58,944 bases of DNA from Elusimicrobiota bacterium. GTDB lineage: Bacteria; Elusimicrobiota; Elusimicrobia; UBA1565; UBA9628. Position numbers and translations under genes: made by a program. The stretch covers positions 1 to 58,944 of the forward strand of contig JAHFCF010000016.1 in NCBI GenBank assembly GCA_023249645.1, in the 5' to 3' direction. Of the stretch, positions 51,851 through 58,944 are shown in pieces. The notes beneath the pieces were generated by a model. That model did no database searches. It was not told where the DNA came from and was given only the letters and a program-made list of their open reading frames with translations. Each line of letters begins with the position of its first letter. Position 1 is the stretch's first letter.

Positions 51851-52696
51851 TCAGGGTGCCGGCTCGGCGACTTCCTCCTCCACGGCCTCAGTCGAGGCCT
51901 GAACCTCCGCCGCGGAGGTCGAGGAGGTCGCGATCCCGACCTTGATCGGATCATTGACCCAATCGAGGACCTGGCCGATCATCGGACCGCGCAGCATCTT
52001 GGTCCCGTGCTCCGTAGGCGCGACGAGCAGTGTCGCCTTGTCCTCTCCCACTGACATTTTGGCGAAGGCGTAGAGGATCGGCGTCTCGCGCGCGGAGGTC
52101 TTGTCCGCCTCGGAATAGACCATGAGGATTGGCCGGGTCTTGTAGGCGCGCATAGCGTTGACCGTGGTGACCTCCTGGTACTTCATGCCCGGTGATAGAA
52201 GCGCCACCATGGGGATCTTGGGATGGAGCGCGCCGTAGCGCAGCCCCAGGCTGCCGCCGACATCAGCCCCGACGATCACGATCTTCTCCTCGGACACTCC
52301 CTGGCTGTTCAGATAGGCGATGGCGGCCTCGAGGTCGGCGGACATGTTGAGGTACTCGTTGTAAGCCTTGGTGACGACGAACTTGCGATAGACCGCGGGC
52401 TTGCCGTCCGGCGAGGTGCGGCTCTCTCCGTGGCCGCGCAGGTCCACGGCCAGATATCCGCAGCCGCGCTTGAACAGGGGCTTGACCAGCCAATACCAGT
52501 CCTCCTTGCGGCCGCCCACGCCGTGCAGAAGAAGGAAGCTCATCTTCCCCTCTCGGGACGGGTTGTACTTGGCCCGTAAAGACCATCCGTCTTTGGTCTT
52601 TACGTCCACCACCAGGCCGGGGAAGACGCGCGGCTTGGGAGGAGGCTCGGCGGCGAAGGACGGGACAGCCAGAAGCAGGGCCAGGACGGCCTTCAC
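51851..52696 (-). CDS. Exported alpha/beta hydrolase with Asp at the nucleophile position
   Basis: This 281-residue protein has a short signal peptide (VLALLLAVPSFAAE), the oxyanion region FLLLHGVGGRKEDWYWLV, and YLAVDLRGHGESR. The nucleophile elbow reads VIVGADVGGSLGLRYG where most relatives have GxSxG. Here Asp stands in for Ser, as in haloalkane dehalogenases and epoxide hydrolases. Candidate acid and His are in YSEADKT and PTEHGTKML. The tail is Ala/Glu/Thr-rich. The GTG start at 52696 overlaps the ndk stop (GTGA). Confidence 0.82.
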   Translation of the reverse strand: MKAVLALLLAVPSFAAEPPPKPRVFPGLVVDVKTKDGWSLRAKYNPSREGKMSFLLLHGVGGRKEDWYWLVKPLFKRGCGYLAVDLRGHGESRTSPDGKPAVYRKFVVTKAYNEYLNMSADLEAAIAYLNSQGVSEEKIVIVGADVGGSLGLRYGALHPKIPMVALLSPGMKYQEVTTVNAMRAYKTRPILMVYSEADKTSARETPILYAFAKMSVGEDKATLLVAPTEHGTKMLRGPMIGQVLDWVNDPIKVGIATSSTSAAEVQASTEAVEEEVAEPAP

Positions 52697-53148
52697 GCGA
52701 GGATCTCCTCCGGTTTGAACCACAGGGAGATCTCGCGCGCGGCGTCGGCGGGATTGGCCGAAGCGTGGATGACGTTCTCGAACTGCCCGGCCGTCGTCAC
52801 GCGGCCGAACGACCCGCGGATGGTGCCGGGGGTCGCGTGCTCGGGGTTGGTCGCGCCGGCGACCGCGCGCACCTGGGAGATGGCGTTCTCGCCGCGGTAG
52901 ACCAGGGCGAGGATGCGGTGGTCCTTGAACCCGTGGAACTCGCCGCGGATGTAGCGGATGAGGCCGGGGTAGAAGGGCTTGCCGAGGTGCTCCTGGTAGT
53001 GCTCCTGGGCCAGCTTCTCGGACACGCTCAGCATCTTGGCCGCGACCATATCGAGGCCGGAGGCGTCGAGGCGGTCGATGGTCAGGCCGGTCAGCTTGCG
53101 GCAGAGTCCGTCGGGCTTGATGAGGATGAGGGTCTGTTCGATGGGCAT
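52693..53148 (-). CDS. ndk: Nucleoside diphosphate kinase
   Basis: The 151-residue enzyme balances NTP and dNTP pools. It starts EQTLILIKPDGLCRKLTG and has GPIRGSFG-like GTIRGSFGRVT. The phosphoryl-carrying His is in ENVIHASANPADAAREI. TAGAAT (53155-53160) ends six bases before the ATG and there is no ribosome-binding site, so it is leaderless. It heads the string ndk - hydrolase - murQ - esterase - SUI1. Confidence 0.96.
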   Translation of the reverse strand: MPIEQTLILIKPDGLCRKLTGLTIDRLDASGLDMVAAKMLSVSEKLAQEHYQEHLGKPFYPGLIRYIRGEFHGFKDHRILALVYRGENAISQVRAVAGATNPEHATPGTIRGSFGRVTTAGQFENVIHASANPADAAREISLWFKPEEILA

Positions 53149-53192
53149 GAAGCCATTCTATTTAATCCGGACAGGAGGCTCAAGGCGTCGTC

Positions 53193-55139
53193 TTATCGTT
53201 GCTCTTGATGCTGAGACGCAATCGACTGAAGCTGTTGCAAAAGATGAGGATATCGCAGGTTGATGACATCCTCGATGATCTTGGAAAGGAACGGGCCTTG
53301 GTATCTCTTCATGAGGTCATTGAGTTGTCTGCGGAGGGTCAGGGCATCCTTCGGGATCGGCGCGACGTGCTCTTGGAATCTAAATACGATGCGGCCGCTG
53401 GTAAGCCTCGCCGCCTCTTTGCCGCGCTCCATAAGGTGCTTCTTGATATTCAAATAGCCGCCTGTGTCAAAAACGAGCACCACCTCATCAAGGCGACCAG
53501 CCGTCTTCTCAGCTGGGCCACCGCGCCTGAAGAGTCGAACAGCCTCATCAACGAAAGCGTCCGCCGACAGGATGCCCGCGTCAACTTGGACCTGTAGACT
53601 CTGGCCATGAGGGAGTGGCACGCGGTATGTGTGCACCACGATCTGCTTGGTCTTCGTGCTGTCCGTGAGCATGGCATCCACCCATCTCAGCATCTTTGGC
53701 GCGCGCGGATCCACGGGCGTCAAGCCGCGATTCTTGGAAATAGCCTCCAGGACCGATGTCTTGGCGAAAATGTCTCGTAATGCACCATGGATCACGCCCA
53801 GGCTCTGCGAAATGTCGACATTGATATCCTCCAGCCAAGCAATGAGATTGTTGACTTTCTGATAGCGTACAGCCGCGTCTCCGGATATGCGCACGCCCGC
53901 ATCATTGGCGACAAAAAACGCTTTACGCGGCGATATCGGGCGCGACACGCCAAAGGACTTCACGCTGCTGTGCGGAGAGATCGGCGGCGCATGGGCCGCG
54001 GAAGGAGGGGGCCGAGAGAACCCCGCCACGCCCACAAGGTCGGCCAGACGGAAATCATCCACAAAAGGATTGCGATTGTGCTGTATCTCTTCGACCAAAT
54101 CGTTGCGCCGCAGTTCCTCAGCATCCGGAGGATGCTCACGGTTCCAGCGCAGGAACATCTCGATCCGGCTCCCAAAGTACACATCAAAGCCTTCGATTTT
54201 TTGATCGTAGTAGCGGGTGTAGAAGTAGAGCATGGCCCGAGCGATGCGTCCTTTGTACGCATCGGGAGGCTCAAAGACCCCCTCACCCATCTTAGTGCCA
54301 CCGCTGTTGGAATAGGTCGGTTTGCCTTTCACCTCGCCGAAAGGCAGATTCCCACGGACCTCGTTGACATAGAAAGAGACTGGCAGGAGGCAATGAAGGT
54401 CCACAAGCATGGGCAGCAGGCGATGAAAGGAAATTTGGGGCCAGAGATGCTCCAGGTTCAAATAGTCCAGTTTCAGATATCCATCCTGTCTTTGGCGATT
54501 CGATTCTGGATAGTCGCCGCCCTTTTCACTTGTGCCTGGGATAAAGGCGGCGGTATAGGCATCCACTACTCCGGACACGCCGGCTCTTGTTACGTTATCC
54601 ACTTTGGAAAAAATCCGATGAGCAGCCTTCCTAATAACCTTCCTCGCATTACCAACCGACACGGATTGTTTTCGCAAGCCATTGTCAGTCTGTTGATGCA
54701 GGGTCTCCACAAGCGCGGCACCGGTAGGACCCGCATCGGACGACCCCTGCGCCGGATCAATGCCGTCAACGACCTGGGGAGGTTGTGCTCCCTGAAGCGC
54801 TTCAATCCGCCGGGCAGCCGCCTCCCGTCCGCCTTCAGCGCCAGACTGATTGAGCCCCTTACTCGCTTTCTGGACGCCAACCTCTAAGGACTGGACCTTC
54901 TCCGCAAATGTAGGTGCTTTTTGCGGGCCTGTCTCATCCGCCGGAAAAGCCGGGGAGGAAGGCGGAGAATCTCGCGCAGGGTCACCCTTCGCTGGAGAGG
55001 CAAGCGGAATATCGGGAATGCCATGCCCGACGACAGGAATCTTCGGGGGCCTTGGCTCGAAAGGGAGCTGCGCGAGGCATGGCTGGGCGCACAACCCCAA
55101 CACCAGGAGTACCCTAAAAAACTTATTAAGGACCTGCAT
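53193..55139 (-). CDS. Secreted endonuclease I (EndA)-like nuclease with long extra regions
   Basis: The 648-residue protein has a signal peptide (FFRVLLVLGLCAQPCLAQ), a Pro-rich stretch and a central EndA/endonuclease I domain (about residues 200-370). The domain has LNLEHLWPQISF (catalytic His region), LVDLHCLLPVSFYVNEVRGN, LPFGEVKG, KGRIARAMLYFYTRYYDQ and EEIQHNRNPFVDDF. The C-terminal 250 residues are unrecognised and end in a helical tail. It would cut nucleic acids outside the cytoplasm. The start at 55139 is fixed by the leaderless promoter; the longer frame runs into the operators. Confidence 0.85.
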   Translation of the reverse strand: MQVLNKFFRVLLVLGLCAQPCLAQLPFEPRPPKIPVVGHGIPDIPLASPAKGDPARDSPPSSPAFPADETGPQKAPTFAEKVQSLEVGVQKASKGLNQSGAEGGREAAARRIEALQGAQPPQVVDGIDPAQGSSDAGPTGAALVETLHQQTDNGLRKQSVSVGNARKVIRKAAHRIFSKVDNVTRAGVSGVVDAYTAAFIPGTSEKGGDYPESNRQRQDGYLKLDYLNLEHLWPQISFHRLLPMLVDLHCLLPVSFYVNEVRGNLPFGEVKGKPTYSNSGGTKMGEGVFEPPDAYKGRIARAMLYFYTRYYDQKIEGFDVYFGSRIEMFLRWNREHPPDAEELRRNDLVEEIQHNRNPFVDDFRLADLVGVAGFSRPPPSAAHAPPISPHSSVKSFGVSRPISPRKAFFVANDAGVRISGDAAVRYQKVNNLIAWLEDINVDISQSLGVIHGALRDIFAKTSVLEAISKNRGLTPVDPRAPKMLRWVDAMLTDSTKTKQIVVHTYRVPLPHGQSLQVQVDAGILSADAFVDEAVRLFRRGGPAEKTAGRLDEVVLVFDTGGYLNIKKHLMERGKEAARLTSGRIVFRFQEHVAPIPKDALTLRRQLNDLMKRYQGPFLSKIIEDVINLRYPHLLQQLQSIASQHQEQR

Positions 55140-55145
55140 ACGACT

Positions 55146-55287
55146 AGGATAGCACCCCTCCGCAACGACTCCCAGGGCCAAAGGACCTCCCTCACATGGA
55201 CCTTTAGACCCAGGCTTTCCTAGGCCCTTTGGGACAGTAAAGATGGGCCTAAAGACCCTCGCAGAAAAAGCAAGTCACGCGTATACT
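55146..55287. promoter_or_regulatory. Divergent four-dyad operator between two nuclease-like genes
   Basis: Dyads lie at 55175-55187, 55198-55211 (GGACCTTTAGACCC), 55223-55235 and 55245-55258 (GGGCCTAAAGACCC), centres 22-25 bp apart. Leftward, exactly 23 bp separate the first from TATCCT (55146-55151), with six bases to ATG 55139. Rightward, exactly 23 bp separate the last from TATACT (55282-55287), with six bases to ATG 55294. Confidence 0.78.
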
Positions 55288-55293
55288 GATGAC

Positions 55294-58200
55294 ATGAACA
55301 CTTTAAGGAAGCGCTTCGCCCTTCTCCTGCTGTGTGTCGGCCTGCTGGTCCAGCCTGTTTTGGCAGAGGTTATCAAGCCTCGAGTCACACCAATTCCGCA
55401 AGGCGTTGGAGCAGTACCTGTCGCGCCGCTGGATATTCTCGCCGCTGAACGTCCTGTTTTCAGGTCTCGCGAGCTCGATAGGATCAACCGGATAGACTCC
55501 GCTTTGACCGCGGCGGTCCAATCCGCAGTTCTCACGGTCATCTCCCCGCAGGAGGGGTTCAAGGTCGAGTCCCGAGGCTCCAGCGCCAGGCTGACCCATG
55601 ACAACGCCAACCCTGATTATGACCTCACGGTCCATCTACCAAAAGCCTGGACATCGCGGGAAACCGTTGACAATTTTTTCCATAAGCGCCTGCCGGAGCT
55701 CCGGGAAGTCCTGCGCAACGCCGTGAAAAAGGAATTAACCACTCTCTACGATGGCCAAAAATTGAAGGTCCGGATATCCGAGAATCTGATCCCCCTAACC
55801 GATCCAGCAACCGTCCCACTCTCCCGAGAGACGTCCTATCTGCCAGAATCCCAATCCTCTCGGGCCGAAGGCGTGGGCATGCTGCCGATCAAAGTATTCT
55901 ATTCCTCCGGCCAACTGTTGGCCAAAGCGCAAGTCACTTTCTCCAATCGGCCGGATTTTACCAACAGCTATCCGGCTCACTTTAAGGAACAGCTCGACCG
56001 CGTGCGCGCCGCTGGCGGAGAGAAAGCCGTGAAGCAGATGCTTTCCGACATCCGCCTTGCCAAAAGATTTTTTAAGGAAATCGTTGGAGCCTACAAGTTC
56101 TATGACGGCGGCCCCTCCGGTGTCGGCATCGAGCAGATGGTCTTGCAGGCCGGGAGCTTCGATCAGATGATGGAGAAGCTGCATGGGGCAACTTTCGACG
56201 AGAATGGCCGCCTGCGCGAAGCCAAAGAAGCTGCCCGCCAGTGGATCGTGTCCAATCCCTTCACGCAGCCAGCCAACTTCCTTGGATTTCTGAGCGCCCC
56301 AGTCTGGCAGAGCCTAGGTGACATAACACGCAAATACCTCGATGCCAAGACTGCCGGCCAGCCGATCACCTTCGCTGATTTGCGCCGCCAAAACACTCCC
56401 ACGCCCGCTTTGAAACCAGTGCCTGCCCTGGCCAAGGAAAGCATCCCCGCATCAGCACCAGCGACGACCGATGCTGGGAGCCTGACAATGGAGATGTTGA
56501 ATAAATTCACCCTGACAGGACCGCGGCCGGCTGAGCGCGGCGAGGCATTCCTCTATGCCCAGGGCGCCAAAACACTACCCAAAGGTCTGGAAGACTCCTG
56601 GCGCGGTTTTTCCCCGAAGCTCTCTGCGGCTTCCCAAGGCTTCTCTCTCTACCGCACGCAACTTGTCAGGCGCAATGGTCAGATCCTTGGCAGGATACCC
56701 GTCCTGGATCGTCAAGGCCGCAAGGGTATGCGGACCGTGCCCATTCCCGAGGCACTCGCCCAGGGCGTGGTTGGAGACAGCCTCGTGGAGGTTGCCTGCC
56801 AGGGCCAGAACGTGAAGGCTCTGCGCCCCATCGGGACCTATCCGCAGGACATGATGATCGGTCGCGTGGAACAAGGGCCCAAAGGCCTTGTCCTGAAAGG
56901 ATTGCTCAATTTCGAAGGCAAAACTCTCTCGCTTTATTCCCCCCTGCCCTTGGCCGAAGGCATCCCCGTCAAGGCCGGGAACATCATCCAGGCCTTCGTG
57001 AAGCCTTCTCCTGCCGGGTTCAAGGCAGTGCCCCTCATGAATCTGGGCAAGGAGCTGACCCCGGAAATCGCCGCCCGGGAGATCGCCTTGCGCCATGGCG
57101 CGCGCGGCTATTTTGAGGAAGCCGTGATCCGGCAGGCCGAAAAGTTGGGCCGCACACAGGACCCGGCGGCCGATTTTGCCAAGATCAAGGCCCGCATGAA
57201 TGGCAAGCGCAAGATCGAAGATTTAAGCTCAAAGGCCTTCATCACCATCGATCCAGTCGGCGCCGGAGACCTCGACGATGCCTATTTTGTGGAAAAAAAC
57301 ACTGACGGAAGCTATACCTGGACCTTGGCCACGGCTTACGTGGCCCAGTATGTCCCTCCAGGGACCCCGGCTTTCAAGGCAGCGGCCCGCATCGGCAACA
57401 CGTTTTACTCGATGGATAAAGACGGGGTGTCGGAATATCCCATGAACCACCCCGTGGTCTCCAAGAATGTCGCCAGCCTCCTAGCCGGCAAAAGCAGCTT
57501 GGCCATGATTTCCAAAATGCATTTCGACAAAGATGGGAAATTTTTGCCCGATGGTTCGGATGTTTTCCTGGGACTCGTCCGGGTCCAGGGACGCTACACC
57601 TACGACCAGGTGGCTCAGTTCTGGAAGGGCGAAAAGAACCATGGCATCGCCCACCTGGAGCAGATCACTTTGGCGCGCGAATTGGCGGGGAAGCTCGACC
57701 GCCAGGACAGCGCACGGGGCAAGCTCAAGCTGACATTGAAGCAGATCGTTCACAACGTGGAACAAGGCCGCTGGCGCACGAAGCGCGTGGACGAAGATCC
57801 GATCATCAGCGAATCCCACCGCCTGATCGAGGAGCTCAAGGTCTACGGCAACCAACTCATCGCCACGCAGCTGGAAAAGATCACCAAGGAATTCCAGGTC
57901 CCGCACATCAGCCGCATACATCCTGAACAAACGGAGAAAGCCGATGAACGCCTGCGCCTGAAACTTGAGCTGCTGGGGGTTCCCTGGAGAAAGGGCACCC
58001 TACCGCAGTACCTGCTCGCCCTACACAATCGCAGAGATCTCTCCGTGGAGCTTAAGGACATCGCGCAAGTGCTGGCTCTGACGAGCCGCCGAACAGCCAT
58101 AGATGCTGTCGAGGACGCGGCGGGACACGAGGGCCTCGCCTTGGATCCAGGCAAGTATGACCATCCTTCAGCCGGGCTCCGCCGCTTCAAGGACATGTAC

Positions 58201-58629
58201 AATCTCGCCTTGTTGGACGCCTACCTCACCGGCGGCGATCCGAGGGCCGTGTACCAAGCGGCGCTCGCGGACTTCAAGGAACTTGGATTTTCAAATTTGG
58301 CGGAGTTCGTCAGTCACCTCAACGGACGCCAGCAGGCGACCAAACAGATGGACCATGAGGTGGACGATTTCATGGACATCTATGAACTCGCCCAGCCCGA
58401 GAATAAGGGCAAGACCTTCCGCGGCTTCGTCAGGTTCACGCGAAACGGCGAAGATCCTTTCGCGGTCATCCAGCTCCGAGGTCCGGATGTGACCGTGACC
58501 GTGCGCGGAGAGAAAGCCAAATCCCTATTGCTGCTTGAGGAGATGGAGGTGACGGTCAATTCCGTCCAGCTCCAGAATCTCTACGTGGACGCTACGATCC
58601 ACAGGATCGCCAAGCCCAAAAACAAGTAA
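55294..58629 (+). CDS. Secreted nucleotidyltransferase-like / RNase II (RNB) fusion protein
   Basis: The 1111-residue protein has a clear signal peptide (FALLLLCVGLLVQPVLA). Residues about 60-230 carry a nucleotidyltransferase-like signature, GSSAR (Gly95-Ser96) with DYDL (Asp108, Asp110). From about 635 an RNB domain begins, with ITIDPVGAGDLDDAYFVE, whose Asp653, Asp659, Asp661 and Asp662 keep the RNase II metal-site spacing. HPSAGLRRFKDMYN (His957, Arg963-Arg964) is the family's late motif. RNase II enzymes are normally cytoplasmic, so an exported one is odd. The start at 55294 is chosen because the longer frame from 55243 would include operator DNA. It is divergent from the EndA-like gene. 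Confidence 0.85.
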   Translation: MNTLRKRFALLLLCVGLLVQPVLAEVIKPRVTPIPQGVGAVPVAPLDILAAERPVFRSRELDRINRIDSALTAAVQSAVLTVISPQEGFKVESRGSSARLTHDNANPDYDLTVHLPKAWTSRETVDNFFHKRLPELREVLRNAVKKELTTLYDGQKLKVRISENLIPLTDPATVPLSRETSYLPESQSSRAEGVGMLPIKVFYSSGQLLAKAQVTFSNRPDFTNSYPAHFKEQLDRVRAAGGEKAVKQMLSDIRLAKRFFKEIVGAYKFYDGGPSGVGIEQMVLQAGSFDQMMEKLHGATFDENGRLREAKEAARQWIVSNPFTQPANFLGFLSAPVWQSLGDITRKYLDAKTAGQPITFADLRRQNTPTPALKPVPALAKESIPASAPATTDAGSLTMEMLNKFTLTGPRPAERGEAFLYAQGAKTLPKGLEDSWRGFSPKLSAASQGFSLYRTQLVRRNGQILGRIPVLDRQGRKGMRTVPIPEALAQGVVGDSLVEVACQGQNVKALRPIGTYPQDMMIGRVEQGPKGLVLKGLLNFEGKTLSLYSPLPLAEGIPVKAGNIIQAFVKPSPAGFKAVPLMNLGKELTPEIAAREIALRHGARGYFEEAVIRQAEKLGRTQDPAADFAKIKARMNGKRKIEDLSSKAFITIDPVGAGDLDDAYFVEKNTDGSYTWTLATAYVAQYVPPGTPAFKAAARIGNTFYSMDKDGVSEYPMNHPVVSKNVASLLAGKSSLAMISKMHFDKDGKFLPDGSDVFLGLVRVQGRYTYDQVAQFWKGEKNHGIAHLEQITLARELAGKLDRQDSARGKLKLTLKQIVHNVEQGRWRTKRVDEDPIISESHRLIEELKVYGNQLIATQLEKITKEFQVPHISRIHPEQTEKADERLRLKLELLGVPWRKGTLPQYLLALHNRRDLSVELKDIAQVLALTSRRTAIDAVEDAAGHEGLALDPGKYDHPSAGLRRFKDMYNLALLDAYLTGGDPRAVYQAALADFKELGFSNLAEFVSHLNGRQQATKQMDHEVDDFMDIYELAQPENKGKTFRGFVRFTRNGEDPFAVIQLRGPDVTVTVRGEKAKSLLLLEEMEVTVNSVQLQNLYVDATIHRIAKPKNK

Positions 58630-58633
58630 AAGT

Positions 58634-58663
58634 TTGACGCCATTTCATTCAAACTGTTAGAAT
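58634..58663 (+). promoter_or_regulatory. Promoter of the response regulator gene
   Basis: TTGACG (58634-58639) and TAGAAT (58658-58663) are 18 bp apart; the ATG follows after six bases. This is an ordinary -35/-10 promoter with a predicted leaderless start. Confidence 0.6.
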
Positions 58664-58669
58664 CCCCGC

Positions 58670-58944
58670 ATGGCCCACATCCTGATTGTCGACGACGAGC
58701 ACGATGTCGCCGTCCTGCTCAAGTTCCTCATGGAGAAGGACGGACACCGCGTCAGCACCGCCCGCCACGGAGGCGAGGCCATGGTCTTCCTGGGCGTGGA
58801 GCCCGAGCGTCTGGACACGGAGATCCCCGACCTCATCCTCCTCGACGTGATGATGCCCGTCATGGACGGCTGCGCGGTCGCGACCCGCCTAGCCGGACAT
58901 GACCGGCTCAAGGGCATCCCCCTCATCGTTCTGACCGCCAAAAA
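58670..58944 (+). CDS. Response regulator receiver domain, 5' part
   Basis: The window ends after about 91 residues. They form a receiver domain: HILIVDDEHDVAVLLKFLME (acidic pair), DLILLDVMMPVMDGCAV (phospho-acceptor Asp in LLDVMMP) and IPLIVLTAK (Thr and Lys switch residues). What follows the receiver is outside the window, so output type is unknown. Confidence 0.92.
   Translation, partial: MAHILIVDDEHDVAVLLKFLMEKDGHRVSTARHGGEAMVFLGVEPERLDTEIPDLILLDVMMPVMDGCAVATRLAGHDRLKGIPLIVLTAK

Overview
The window is about 59 kb of GC-rich bacterial chromosome, densely packed and switching strand often. No rRNA gene is present, so placement is indirect. The cell is Gram-negative-like: it has an LpxL/HtrB-type acyltransferase, many lipobox proteins, a GspG-like lipoprotein and an S46 peptidase. 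Together with a bacterial SWIB-domain protein, a FlbD-like protein, caspase-like lipoproteins and many unrecognised secreted proteins, this would suit an uncultivated lineage such as Elusimicrobiota or a neighbouring phylum. That placement is a low-confidence inference.

Layout. 1-2.2 kb: end of a NAD(P)-binding protein gene, tRNA-Ser(TGA), a secreted Cys-rich protein and methylglyoxal synthase. 2.2-14.8 kb (minus strand): a long fatty-acid beta-oxidation operon (pirin, small protein, acyl-CoA ligase, enoyl-CoA hydratase, acyl-CoA dehydrogenase, 3-hydroxyacyl-CoA dehydrogenase, an acyl carrier protein, two thiolases, a hotdog thioesterase, a thioredoxin-like protein), followed by a Cache-like membrane protein and an orphan [2Fe-2S] protein. 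14.8-16.7 kb: DNA polymerase IV, a tiny lipoprotein and a 434-bp non-coding element with terminal inverted repeats and a CTAA duplication. 16.7-23.9 kb: one 2401-residue secreted repeat protein. 24.2-31.7 kb: PBP1A, GspG-like lipoprotein, FlbD-like protein, coiled-coil protein, clostripain-type protease, isoaspartyl methyltransferase and a cyclophilin. 31.7-35.5 kb: an operon of one intact and one cysteine-less caspase-like lipoprotein plus two TRL-like proteins. 35.5-47.6 kb: secreted proteins of unknown function interspersed with LpxL, SWIB, tRNA-Glu(CTC), a GT39-like membrane protein and dGTPase. 47.6-58.9 kb: S46 peptidase, eIF1-like factor, esterase, MurQ, alpha/beta hydrolase, Ndk, a secreted endonuclease I-like protein, a secreted nucleotidyltransferase-RNase II-like protein and the start of a response regulator.

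Most interesting signal. Seven genes for exported proteins (starting at 23898-, 36560-, 36695+, 40354+, 45971+, 55139- and 55294+) share one promoter architecture. Three or four copies of a dyad GGNCC-(3-4 A/T-rich)-GRCCC sit about 23-24 bp apart. The nearest copy ends exactly 23 bp before a TATACT-like -10 in six of the seven, and 24-25 bp before it in the seventh. No recognisable -35 is seen. In six of the seven the -10 is only 6-7 bp from the ATG, so the mRNA should be leaderless. Members include the giant repeat protein, the EndA-like nuclease and the RNase II-like protein. This looks like an undescribed activator regulon for extracytoplasmic proteins. Leaderless starts also occur on five ordinary promoters here.
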